From: Propionibacterium sp. oral taxon 192 str. F0372
GTDB lineage: Bacteria; Actinomycetota; Actinomycetes; Propionibacteriales; Propionibacteriaceae
Reading direction: 5' to 3'
NCBI RefSeq assembly: GCF_000413315.1
Contig: NZ_KE340298.1
Coordinates: 228,718 to 292,717, forward strand
DNA length: 64,000 bases
Numbering within the stretch: the stretch's first letter is position 1; the number at the start of each line of letters is the position of its first letter. Under the pieces are notes generated by a model. That model made no database searches, was not told the DNA's origin, and worked only from the letters and a program-made list of their open reading frames with translations. Shown in pieces: positions 25,178 to 35,041 of the stretch. The position numbers and the translations under genes are program-made.

Positions 25178-26188
25178 ATGGAGATCAGCACCTTCGTCAA
25201 CGACCTTCCCAAGGTGGAACTGCACCTACACATTGAGGGCACCCTAGAGCCCGAACTGAAATTCGCTCTCGCCGAACGCAACAGCATCCAGCTCACCCAC
25301 TCCACCGTCGAGGAGGTTCGGGCCTCCTACAACTTCAACGACCTGGCCTCCTTCCTGACCAGCTACTACGACGGCATGAACGTGCTGCGCACTGCCGAGG
25401 ACTTCTATGACCTGGCGATGGCCTACCTGACCAAGGCCGCATCACAGAACGTCCGGTACGTGGAAATGTTCTTCGACCCGCAAGCACATACCTGCCGCGG
25501 CGTGAGCTTCGACACAGTGATTCACGGCCTGCGCCGCGCCCAGTTAGAGGCGGAGAAGAATCTGGGCATCCGATCGAACCTGATCATGTGCTTCCTTCGT
25601 GATTTCCAGGCCGAGTACGCCATGGCGACGCTGTTGGAATCCCTGCCCTACAAGGCATGGATCCTGGGCGTGGGTCTGGATTCAGATGAGACCGGCAACG
25701 CCCCGGCCAAATTCACCGAGGTCTTCGCCCGAGCCCGCCAGGAGGGCTACCTGCTGACCATGCACTGCGACGTAGACATCAAGGATTCCATTGAGCACAT
25801 CCGACAGGTAATTGAGGACATCCAAGTCGCCAGAATCGACCACGGTACCAACGTGCTGGAAAATCCCGCGCTGGTCGAGGTGCTGGCCGACAAGGGCATC
25901 GGGCTGACATCCTGCCCGATCTCCAACACCTGGGTCTCCGATGGCTCCAAGATCGAGCTGGTGACCGAACTCGTCAGCAAGGGGGTCAAGGTGTGCATCA
26001 ATTCCGATGACCCAGCCTATTTCGGTGGCTACATCGCCGAAAACTTCCAACTCGTTGCTGACGAAGGCAAGGTAGACAACGCTTTCTTGGCGCAGCTGTC
26101 ACGCAACGCGGTAGATATCTCCTGGGCACCGCTGGATCTCAAAGCCGCAATCCGTGCCGAGATCGACGAGGTACTTTCCCGTAACTGA
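25178..26188 (+). CDS. Adenosine/adenine deaminase-fold hydrolase with altered HAGE motif
   Basis: 336 residues of the adenosine deaminase family. Metal and substrate motifs present: H-L-H at 16-18, V-G-L-D-S-D-E at 165-171, I-D-H-G with His222 and N-S-D-D-P with Asp277 and Asp278. The catalytic H-A-G-E segment is replaced by H-C-D-V-D at 196-200. The G-L-D-S-D-E-T-G-N-A-P-A-K-F block is closer to adenine deaminases of this fold than to adenosine deaminase. AAGGAGG lies 5-6 nt before the ATG. It ends the permease-deaminase operon, so it probably acts on the same or a related purine; the exact substrate is unclear. Confidence 0.75.
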   Translation: MEISTFVNDLPKVELHLHIEGTLEPELKFALAERNSIQLTHSTVEEVRASYNFNDLASFLTSYYDGMNVLRTAEDFYDLAMAYLTKAASQNVRYVEMFFDPQAHTCRGVSFDTVIHGLRRAQLEAEKNLGIRSNLIMCFLRDFQAEYAMATLLESLPYKAWILGVGLDSDETGNAPAKFTEVFARARQEGYLLTMHCDVDIKDSIEHIRQVIEDIQVARIDHGTNVLENPALVEVLADKGIGLTSCPISNTWVSDGSKIELVTELVSKGVKVCINSDDPAYFGGYIAENFQLVADEGKVDNAFLAQLSRNAVDISWAPLDLKAAIRAEIDEVLSRN

Positions 26189-26343
26189 CCAGTTGGATGG
26201 GACGGGAGCAACAGTGTCGAGCTCCCACCCTCCCCTTCCTAGACCCGGTGCGTCGGTTTGCTGCATAACGAAGCCACGCATAGTGGCCCACGGATCTCGC
26301 TACCGGAAGAGCCGGGGCCCAACTGTTCGGGATGTCTTGAGGC

Positions 26344-27222
26344 TCAGCCACGTTCGGTTGGTCTGCGAGGATCGGTGATCCACTCACTCCAGGAACCCAT
26401 GTAGATCGCGGGGTCATCGCAGACCCCGCATATTTGGGCTGCCAATGCCACGTGGCAGGCCTGGATACCAGAGCCGCAGTAGATACCAACCTCGGTATCA
26501 TCCTGGACACCGAGGGCTACGAACCGGGTGATGAGTTCCAATGCGGGCAAGAAGCGTCCCTGGGCATTCACCAGATCGAGTGCGGGCAAGGATACCGCTC
26601 CGGGGATATGCCCAGCGACGGGATCGATGGTCTCCCCCTGCCCCCGGAATCTGTCGGCAGGCCGGGCATCGATCAAGATTGCATGCTGTGCAAGCTGTGC
26701 CGCTCCATCAGCATCTATGAGGGTGCGCCCGCTGGGAGAGACCGTGAAATCACCGGGAGCCACCACCGTGTCTTCTTCGCTGATTGGGGCCCCAGATCCC
26801 ACCCAGGCACGCCATCCGCCATCAAGGACCCGAACGTTCTTGTGCCCTGCCCAGCACAACATCCACCAGGCCCGGGCCGCAGCGATCGACTTCCAGTCGT
26901 CGTAGACCACGACCGGGCGAGAGGCACTGACCCCCACTGCCCGCATTCCTGCTTGGAAGGTCTCCGGTTCCGGGAAGGGATGGCGTCCCGTGACGCCCGG
27001 AACGCACCGACCAGAGAGCACCCCGTCGAAAGGCAGGAAGACCGCTGTGGGCACATGGCCCGCCACATACTGTGCGTGGCCATCTGCCTCGGACCCAGGT
27101 CCCGGATAGCGCACGTCGAGGATGACCGGTGGCCTCTGCTGCATCAGAAGATCAGCCAGTTCACTGGGAGTGACAAGGGGCGAAACGCTCTGTCCTGGAG
27201 TACTCACATCCGAGCTGACCAT
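26344..27222 (-). CDS. sseA: Thiosulfate/3-mercaptopyruvate sulfurtransferase (double rhodanese)
   Basis: 292 residues forming two rhodanese domains. The second carries the active-site loop Y-C-G-S-G-I-Q-A-C, where the first cysteine accepts the sulfane sulfur; the first domain is the catalytically silent copy (V-V-Y-D-D-W at the matching place, with the conserved A-A-A-R-A-W-W-M-L following). The C-G-S-G-I loop is seen in both thiosulfate and mercaptopyruvate enzymes, so the donor is not settled. The 155 bp on its 3' side hold no gene. Confidence 0.85.
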   Translation of the reverse strand: MVSSDVSTPGQSVSPLVTPSELADLLMQQRPPVILDVRYPGPGSEADGHAQYVAGHVPTAVFLPFDGVLSGRCVPGVTGRHPFPEPETFQAGMRAVGVSASRPVVVYDDWKSIAAARAWWMLCWAGHKNVRVLDGGWRAWVGSGAPISEEDTVVAPGDFTVSPSGRTLIDADGAAQLAQHAILIDARPADRFRGQGETIDPVAGHIPGAVSLPALDLVNAQGRFLPALELITRFVALGVQDDTEVGIYCGSGIQACHVALAAQICGVCDDPAIYMGSWSEWITDPRRPTERG

Positions 27223-27264
27223 GGATCTCCTCCTGTTTGGACCCGCATTGACGGCTGTTGCCTG

Positions 27265-28284
27265 TCACCGCTCATTGTCGCTCCAGAACTCGTCCAAGGC
27301 GACACCCAATTCCTCCCGGGCCTCCATCGGCAGGGAGTGGGTGGTGCCGGGCCACAGTCGTGTCTGCGCCTGCGGCACGAGGGCCTTGATCCGATCGATG
27401 GCCCGTTGCCCTCCCGCGAGTTTCGAGTCCCCCGCGATGTCTAGCCGCATCGGGACCTGCAGATTTCTCCACTGTTCGTCGGTGAATCGCTGTGGAGTAG
27501 GCAATTCAGCAGAGTAACCCGCGCCGGCCGAACGGATTAGTCGTGCCATGGGCTCCTTCGCATCACTGCGGATCTCGGTGCCTGCGACCCGGCCCAAGGC
27601 ATGATCCTTCCAAGACTGTGGGATGGGAAGCAACGTAAGGCTGGCCCAGAACATCATCGAGGCAGGTGGATTCTCGATGACGAAGACCGGCTCGATCAAA
27701 CTCACCGATGCGACCAGATCTGGATGGTCCGCTGCGGCGATGGCCGCCACCGACCCCCCGAAGGAATGCCCAACTAGGTGCACGGGCCCCTTTCCTAGAT
27801 TTTCGATCGTCTCGGCGACCCACTTCGCCTGATCGTGGACGGTGGCCAACGGAACCGACTGGGCCGAGAATCCGGCATCACCCATAGGATCCGGTGCGTA
27901 GACAGTACGCTTGCCTCTCCATTCACGGATGTTCTCCACCCACATGGCAGATCCGCTGCTGCGCCCCGGCAGCAGCATGACAGGAGCACCATCGCCTGTG
28001 GCATGCCACACATTGACATGGACGATTCCAAGCGAGGTGGCGATGTCGATCGTCTCGTCTGGCCCGCCAAGACTGGCGATGAGTTCCTGATAAGCGCTCT
28101 GATACTCGTTGCGATCGGTCTCGCTTCGCCAATGCCCCACCTGCGGCTGTTCGAAGAGCATGCCGATGACCAATGCCAGCAGTGCGCCACCAACAGCCCA
28201 GCGCATTTTTCGTCTCAGACCCATGCGTTTGCCGACGTGCTTGTGTTCGGCATACCCATTGGCTCCAATACGGTTGTATTGCAT
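27265..28284 (-). CDS. Alpha/beta-hydrolase with N-terminal membrane anchor
   Basis: 339 residues. A basic start (G-L-R-R-K-M-R-W) and one hydrophobic segment suggest a signal anchor, followed by an alpha/beta-hydrolase fold with the nucleophile elbow G-H-S-F-G-G, oxyanion region L-P-G-R-S-S-G and a late catalytic histidine near G-T-T-H-S-L. Esterase/lipase-like; substrate unknown. The start is chosen from the promoter: TTGACA and TATTGT with a 17-bp spacer put the transcript start at about 28285, next to ATG 28284, giving a leaderless message. An ATG at 28224 just before the anchor is the alternative. Divergent TetR and shared operators indicate direct control by that regulator. Confidence 0.75.
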   Translation of the reverse strand: MQYNRIGANGYAEHKHVGKRMGLRRKMRWAVGGALLALVIGMLFEQPQVGHWRSETDRNEYQSAYQELIASLGGPDETIDIATSLGIVHVNVWHATGDGAPVMLLPGRSSGSAMWVENIREWRGKRTVYAPDPMGDAGFSAQSVPLATVHDQAKWVAETIENLGKGPVHLVGHSFGGSVAAIAAADHPDLVASVSLIEPVFVIENPPASMMFWASLTLLPIPQSWKDHALGRVAGTEIRSDAKEPMARLIRSAGAGYSAELPTPQRFTDEQWRNLQVPMRLDIAGDSKLAGGQRAIDRIKALVPQAQTRLWPGTTHSLPMEAREELGVALDEFWSDNER

Positions 28285-28308
28285 GCATGCGACAATACAT
28301 TCGTATTG
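28266..28308. promoter_or_regulatory. Two TetR operators with identical arms between hydrolase and tetR
   Basis: CAATAC-N4-GTATTG occurs twice, at 28266-28281 and 28293-28308, 27 bp centre to centre. The second copy covers the -10 of the hydrolase promoter and the first sits just after its transcript start. This is a textbook layout for repression of both divergent genes. Confidence 0.8.
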
Positions 28309-28320
28309 ATATCGTGTCAA
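28292..28320 (-). promoter_or_regulatory. Sigma-70-type promoter of the hydrolase gene
   Basis: TTGACA (28320-28315) and TATTGT (28297-28292) on the minus strand with a 17-bp spacer, close to consensus. The -10 lies inside the second TetR operator. Confidence 0.7.
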
Positions 28321-28321
28321 T

Positions 28322-28975
28322 ATGTTTCCTCACGATCCGAATGACAAGAAGACAGCGATCCTGGTCGGGGTATGGACCGTCATCGCGGAACGTGGCCTGC
28401 AGGGGGTCAGCATCCGAACGGTGGCCCAAGCCGCAGGAGTGTCCCCCGGTCGGATCCAGCACTACTTCAGTGACAAGAAAAAACTCATCCACGCCAGCGT
28501 CGTAGCTCTCGTGGAGGGTGCGCAAGCCGCGAATCCCGAGGCCTTGGGCGATCCCAGCGATCCCATCACGTTGTGGACCCTGCTGACCCACCAGCTAGCC
28601 CCGGCAGCACAATCCCGGTCCGGGATGTCGGTCCACTTCGCCTATCTGGCGGCCAGCGCCACTGACGAGTGGATCAGAGAATTTCTCGCGGATGCCCGTC
28701 GGGGTCTCCTCGCGAAAGTCACCCAGTGCCTGATTGCCCAAAGCCCTGAGTTGACCGATGCCCGGCAGCGTGCTGTCGAATTAGTCGCCCTCGCCGATGG
28801 TGCAGCGCAGGGAGTCTTCCTCGGCACGCTGACCACTACATCAGCCGAAACCATGCTGCACGAGGCCTTGGCCGACGTTCTGGACCACTGCGCCGGACAC
28901 CTCCGCAATCACTCCCCTGGCTCATCGCCGACCGTGGCTCGGGAGTCAACGATCCGGCATCCGGTGACCAGATAG
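28322..28975 (+). CDS. TetR-family transcriptional regulator
   Basis: 217 residues. N-terminal helix-turn-helix: G-V-S-I-R-T-V-A-Q-A-A-G-V-S-P-G-R-I-Q-H-Y-F, then D-K-K-K-L. The C-terminal domain is a helical ligand-binding region without recognisable specificity. It starts 13 bp from the second operator and is divergent from the membrane-anchored hydrolase, which it most likely represses together with itself. The 3' end overlaps the convergent VanZ gene by 67 bp. Confidence 0.88.
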   Translation: MFPHDPNDKKTAILVGVWTVIAERGLQGVSIRTVAQAAGVSPGRIQHYFSDKKKLIHASVVALVEGAQAANPEALGDPSDPITLWTLLTHQLAPAAQSRSGMSVHFAYLAASATDEWIREFLADARRGLLAKVTQCLIAQSPELTDARQRAVELVALADGAAQGVFLGTLTTTSAETMLHEALADVLDHCAGHLRNHSPGSSPTVARESTIRHPVTR

Positions 28976-30003
28976 GACAGCCCCTCGCGACGCCAGATGA
29001 CCGACAAGAAATCGGCGACCAGCCACACCATCACCACGGTACCGAAGAGCCAACCGGGCACCACCAGAACGAGAACCATGGCCCCTTGGACTGCCAAACG
29101 AGAAACAACGATGCGCCATCTGGATGCGGCCACGGGGCGCAACCAGACCACCCGCTGCCCCCAGGAGGCACCCGTAAAGGTGAATGCGGAACTACACACG
29201 AGCAGCGCTCCGACGACGGCCCCACTGACAGCGAAGATCCAAACCCACCATGAAGGGTCACCAATGAACTGGGTACCACCAAGTTGTGCCTGCACGCCAA
29301 CAATGACCACACATGTCGCGTAGACGACACCCCACGCAAAGACCCAGAAGAACAGGTCCAGCCCCATCCCAGTCCATCGCCGCATCCGAGTGACCGGGGC
29401 AGCCCGATGGCGGCGCTTGCGCAGGTACTCCGGACGCGCGACGAAGCGGGGAATCATCAATGCCACCAGATAACCGATAACAGTCCCGGTGGTGTTGGTG
29501 ATGAGGTCATTGACATCGGCAACCCGGTACGGGCAGTCTGCAAGCCCCCAGTTAGCGGTGTACTGAGTAAGCTCGACCAACAGCGAACTGGCCAGTCCTA
29601 GCGGAATCCCGAATCGTGCCTTGATCACCAGGAAGTCGGAGAAAATTACCCCGAGTGGGATGAACAGCGCCACGTTGAACATCATCTGGAGGACATCCCA
29701 GCTGAGCAGGATCTCCTTGAGACCCATCCCAGCCAGGTTCTCGGCCATCTCGATAAAATAGACTCTTGGATCAAGCACCACCGATGCCGGATGAGTGGCA
29801 CAGTAGTCGCCACTCATGTCCGGCATCGGGAACAAGGTATAGGCAATCAAGGCCGTCACATAAACGAAGACGATCGCTGTCCACACCATACGACCGGGAG
29901 CCGGGCGCCCGTACCTGCGGTACTGCCAGATGAGCAGCGGCACAAAGGCCAGGGCCGAAATGATCCCGCCGACATATAGTGAGGTCACGGCCCGCTCAAG
30001 CAC
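28909..30003 (-). CDS. VanZ-like protein fused to an RDD domain
   Basis: 364 residues, about eight membrane spans. The first half has the VanZ pattern: short helices, M-M-F-N-V-A-L-F-I-P-L-G-V, a S-S-L-L-V-E-L-T-Q-Y motif and the acidic A-D-V-N-D-L-I-T-N-T-T-G-T-V-I-G loop. From about residue 205 an RDD-type membrane domain follows (M-R-R-W-T-G-M-G-L-D-L, G-A-S-W-G-Q-R and G-L-S-Y-L-V-T-G-C-R-I-V). VanZ proteins contribute to low-level glycopeptide resistance in some firmicutes; here the role is unknown and a resistance claim is not supported. Confidence 0.75.
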   Translation of the reverse strand: MLERAVTSLYVGGIISALAFVPLLIWQYRRYGRPAPGRMVWTAIVFVYVTALIAYTLFPMPDMSGDYCATHPASVVLDPRVYFIEMAENLAGMGLKEILLSWDVLQMMFNVALFIPLGVIFSDFLVIKARFGIPLGLASSLLVELTQYTANWGLADCPYRVADVNDLITNTTGTVIGYLVALMIPRFVARPEYLRKRRHRAAPVTRMRRWTGMGLDLFFWVFAWGVVYATCVVIVGVQAQLGGTQFIGDPSWWVWIFAVSGAVVGALLVCSSAFTFTGASWGQRVVWLRPVAASRWRIVVSRLAVQGAMVLVLVVPGWLFGTVVMVWLVADFLSVIWRREGLSYLVTGCRIVDSRATVGDEPGE

Positions 30004-30046
30004 GCATTTCTCCTTCCCCAGTACCGTCGAACGACGGCACCACGAC

Positions 30047-31936
<1,890 letters not shown>

Positions 31937-32133
31937 CTACCCAAGCGCGTGGCACGGCCCGGGCTCTGTCCATTCCAGGAGGGTTTCTCGCACCTCGGGA
32001 ACCGGTGAAACCTGATTGTGTGCGCCAAGTGATCCCGCAATGATTGGCCATAACGGTGTGCCTGACAGCACACACCGTGGTTCGACGAACAGGTCATCCG
32101 CGGACACGCAACAACCCGAACAGGTGAACTTTG

Positions 32134-33606
32134 ATGCCGACGCTGAACTCGACGAATGCTCCCCGCGAACGCCAGATCGGCGCGTCCGCACCCGACCGCA
32201 CCGGGATCGTGCACCTGGGGATCGGCCAGTTCCATCGGGCGCACGCGGCCGTGAACACCGCCCAAGCCATGGCCGCCGAGGATGGGGACTGGGGCATCGT
32301 TGGCGTGGCGAACCGCTCCCGGCGCATCATCGATTCGATGACCGCCCAGGACAACTGGTATTCAGTCCTCCAACTGTCACCCGAGGGAGCCGACGTCCAG
32401 TTGGTCGACGTCCACCGCAAATACTTGGTTGCCTCGGAGCAGCCCGGTGAGGTGATTGATGAAATCGCCGATCCCGCTCACCGGATCATTACCCTCACCA
32501 TCACGGAGAAGGGCTACAACAAGGATTCGAACAGCGGCAAATTGGTTACCGGCTCACCGGAGATCGCCCCGGGCTTGACCGGACCTGAGGCAGCCACTGC
32601 GCCGCTGGCCCAACTCGCTTGGGGTCTTGCCAAGCGCGCCCGGGAATCAGCGGCCCCGCTCACCGTTCTGAGCTGCGACAACATGCAGTCCGCCGGGAGC
32701 ACCACCCGCGACATGACTTTGCAGTTCCTCGTCGCAGCAGGCGCTGACAACAAGGTCCTCGACTATGTCGACACCCAGGTGAGCTTCCCGAATGCCATGG
32801 TCGACCGGATTGTCCCGGGCACCAATGACCAGACCAGGTCCCAGGTCGAGGAGATCCTGGGACTGCGCGACGAATCCCCGGTGCCTGCCGAGGCTTTCAC
32901 CATGTGGGTGATTGAGGACCAATTCGCTGCCGGACGCCCCGCCTGGGAGCATGCCAACGGGGTCACCTTTTCCGATGAGGTGGAGGCCTACGAGCTCGTG
33001 AAGCTGCGCCTGCTCAATGGTTCTCATTCGCTGATCTCCTACCTCGGCGGGCTGTCGGGCTCTCCGACGATCCCCTCAGCGCATGACCGGCAGTGGATCG
33101 CCAACTGCGTGGACGCAGCGATCCACAACGAATACCTGCCCTCCATCGAGCTGCCTACCGGCTTCGACGCCGATGCCTACATCACCCAGTTGTCCCACCG
33201 TTGGCAGAACCACGCCCTGGGCGACAAAACCTTTCGCGTCGGCTCCGATGGTTCAGCCAAACTCGTCCAACGCATCCCCGAACCGGCTCTGCGCATGCTG
33301 AGGATGGGCCAGATGCCCCACCAGATGGCGTTGACGACCGCGTCATGGATCGCCTGCGTGGCAGCTCCCGAGGGCTTCGATCCTGGCGAGATCGCCGACG
33401 CGATGGACGAACCGCAGCGCAAGAACCTGGCGAAGTTGACCGCGGGTGCCAAGGATATTCACGAGCACGTCGAGCGCATCATGACCGGAGGTTTCTTCCC
33501 CGAAGAGTTGGGTGCGCACCAGGAGTTCACCGATCGGGTCGCCGAGTTCATCCGGATCATCACCACCGATGGGGTGGAAAAGGCAGCCGCAGAAGCCCTG
33601 TCGTGA
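32134..33606 (+). CDS. Mannitol dehydrogenase-family oxidoreductase
   Basis: 490 residues. Long-chain polyol dehydrogenase that oxidises mannitol, fructuronate or a related polyol with NAD(P). N-terminal Rossmann segment H-L-G-I-G-Q-F-H-R-A-H and C-terminal domain with the K-L-R-L-L-N-G-S-H-S catalytic/structural block (Lys and His) and P-H-Q-M-A-L. S-C-D-N-M-Q-S-A-G is the usual family motif. The exact sugar cannot be read. ATG at 32134 follows AGGTGA by about 6-7 nt. The gene is divergent from leuA with 219 bp between the leader peptide and its start. Confidence 0.85.
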   Translation: MPTLNSTNAPRERQIGASAPDRTGIVHLGIGQFHRAHAAVNTAQAMAAEDGDWGIVGVANRSRRIIDSMTAQDNWYSVLQLSPEGADVQLVDVHRKYLVASEQPGEVIDEIADPAHRIITLTITEKGYNKDSNSGKLVTGSPEIAPGLTGPEAATAPLAQLAWGLAKRARESAAPLTVLSCDNMQSAGSTTRDMTLQFLVAAGADNKVLDYVDTQVSFPNAMVDRIVPGTNDQTRSQVEEILGLRDESPVPAEAFTMWVIEDQFAAGRPAWEHANGVTFSDEVEAYELVKLRLLNGSHSLISYLGGLSGSPTIPSAHDRQWIANCVDAAIHNEYLPSIELPTGFDADAYITQLSHRWQNHALGDKTFRVGSDGSAKLVQRIPEPALRMLRMGQMPHQMALTTASWIACVAAPEGFDPGEIADAMDEPQRKNLAKLTAGAKDIHEHVERIMTGGFFPEELGAHQEFTDRVAEFIRIITTDGVEKAAAEALS

Positions 33607-33690
33607 ACCTCTGCACGATCCTCGTCCACAGGGGGACTGGTCACGCGAAGTGTTGCATAGCCGGTTCCCTTTTCAACAACTCTGCAATCC

Positions 33691-33706
33691 GTTACGGGAC
33701 CGTAAC
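33691..33706. promoter_or_regulatory. Perfect palindrome upstream of the thioester surface protein
   Basis: GTTACGG-GA-CCGTAAC, 7-bp arms with a 2-bp centre, 90 bp before the start of the surface-protein gene. TTACG/CGTAA half-sites are common for TetR- and other dimeric regulators in actinobacteria. The regulator is not in the window. Confidence 0.5.
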
Positions 33707-33796
33707 CTGATTCGCCCCTAAATCTCTTCTACTTGGGCTTGCAGAGGGCTACTCTTCCATACAGCAATGTATCGAACCACCTAGTGGGAGTGTTCT

Positions 33797-34936
33797 ATGG
33801 GGAGAAGAAACGAAAACACGGGCGTTCTGACGCCGGTCAGGTCGCTCATGGCGACCCTGGTCGCGGCCTTGATGATGATGTTGGCCTTCGGTCAGCCCGC
33901 CCACGCCGACCTGCCGAAATTCCCGGATGGGTACCCACGGTCGGCTCCCTCCGGACAGGATGACAATGGCTACCGGTTGAACTTCGGCGGGCGGCACATC
34001 CGTGCTGATCTCTTCCGGATCCTGACCGGCCCCAACAGCCAGCCGATCCGGGCCTACTGCATTGAGTCCCGGGTCAGCCACCGCTACGACCACGGTATGA
34101 AGATGGTTGGCTGGGACGAGTTCCCGGGCGACAATGCCTTCAAGACCGACGCCAAGGTACGTGCCAAGGTCGCCTGGATCGCCAACAACACCTACCCCCA
34201 GATGAGCATCGAGAAGCTCCGCGCCACCTCTGGCATCGCGGGCCTGACCGAGAAGGAAGCCATCTCGGCCTCCCAAGCCGCCTTGTGGATGCTGACCGAC
34301 GGGCTGTCGTATGACGGCGTCGTCGATCAGGTCTCGCCGGAGACCGCAAACCGGATCCAGCAGCTGGTCAACTACCTGAGCGGTCCAGCCAATACCGGTC
34401 TTGAGCAGACCGATGGCCCCACCGTCTCGGTCACCGGTCCGGATGATGTCGGTGTTGCTGGCAAGATGATCGGCCCGATCAGGGTTCAGTCGACGGCGTC
34501 CACTGTCAAGGTCGCAGCCTCCAACTACCCGTTGGTCGACGGCCAAGGCAAGGCGGTCGATCCGAATGCGGTCCCGACCCGTACCGATCTATTCGTCAAG
34601 GTTCCTGCCGGTACCCCAGCTGGCGAGGCAACCCTGTCCTTCGACGTGACTGGTGCGAAGTACGCAGGCAATCTGCTGGTCTCAAACTCGGGTCGCGCCC
34701 AGACGATCGTCATCGTCAGCAGCGAGGAGGCTCATGCCTCGGCCAATCTGTCCGTGAAGTGGAACGCTGCGCCGACGCCGACCCCGAGCGTGACACCCAC
34801 GCCGACCCCGAGCGTGACACCCACGCCGACCCCGAGTGTGACACCCACGCCGACCCCGAGCGTGACACCCACGCCTGATCCAACAACCTCCCAGGCACAG
34901 AGCGGCCCTCGGAAGTTGCCGAAGACGGGTGCCTGA
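33797..34936 (+). CDS. Surface protein with internal thioester domain, ending at LPKTGA
   Basis: 379 residues. Signal peptide (about 1-37, cut after A-H-A), then a thioester domain: Cys88 in A-Y-C-I-E and Gln160 in S-A-S-Q-A-A-L-W are the pair that forms the covalent-adhesion bond in TQXA/TIE proteins of Gram-positive bacteria. Residues 205-325 look like a beta-sandwich stalk. A spacer of PTPTPSVT repeats follows, and the protein stops directly after L-P-K-T-G-A, without the hydrophobic segment and positive tail a sortase substrate needs. No other frame downstream supplies them. GGGAG lies about 7 nt before the ATG. Confidence 0.8.
   Translation: MGRRNENTGVLTPVRSLMATLVAALMMMLAFGQPAHADLPKFPDGYPRSAPSGQDDNGYRLNFGGRHIRADLFRILTGPNSQPIRAYCIESRVSHRYDHGMKMVGWDEFPGDNAFKTDAKVRAKVAWIANNTYPQMSIEKLRATSGIAGLTEKEAISASQAALWMLTDGLSYDGVVDQVSPETANRIQQLVNYLSGPANTGLEQTDGPTVSVTGPDDVGVAGKMIGPIRVQSTASTVKVAASNYPLVDGQGKAVDPNAVPTRTDLFVKVPAGTPAGEATLSFDVTGAKYAGNLLVSNSGRAQTIVIVSSEEAHASANLSVKWNAAPTPTPSVTPTPTPSVTPTPTPSVTPTPTPSVTPTPDPTTSQAQSGPRKLPKTGA
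34775..34870 (+). repeat. Four tandem 24-bp repeats encoding TPTPSVTP
   Basis: Copies start at 34775, 34799, 34823 and 34847; the third has one T for C change. They encode the proline/threonine spacer of the surface protein and may vary in number between strains. Confidence 0.9.
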
Positions 34937-34961
34937 TTCCGGAGAAGTCAGGGAGACAATG

Positions 34962-34993
34962 AAGTGGGTGGTGGGTTTTCCCACCACCCACTT
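34962..34993 (+). terminator. Terminator hairpin after the surface-protein gene
   Basis: A 14-bp perfect stem AAGTGGGTGGTGGG / CCCACCACCCACTT closes on a TTTT loop, 25 bp after the stop codon and 48 bp before the convergent era stop. It could serve both genes; the downstream sequence is only moderately T-rich. Confidence 0.65.
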
Positions 34994-35041
34994 GTCTTCC
35001 CCACCGATTTCCCGAACCAGCAATCTCGTCGGGGAACAGGA

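Noticed and set aside
26434..27444. Long open frame antisense to the sulfurtransferase
   Set aside because: Low-complexity reading opposite a complete double-rhodanese gene, no ribosome binding site.
34775..34870. CRISPR-like array
   Set aside because: The 24-bp repeats have no spacers and encode the Pro/Thr spacer of a surface protein. No CRISPR array or cas gene was seen anywhere in the window.
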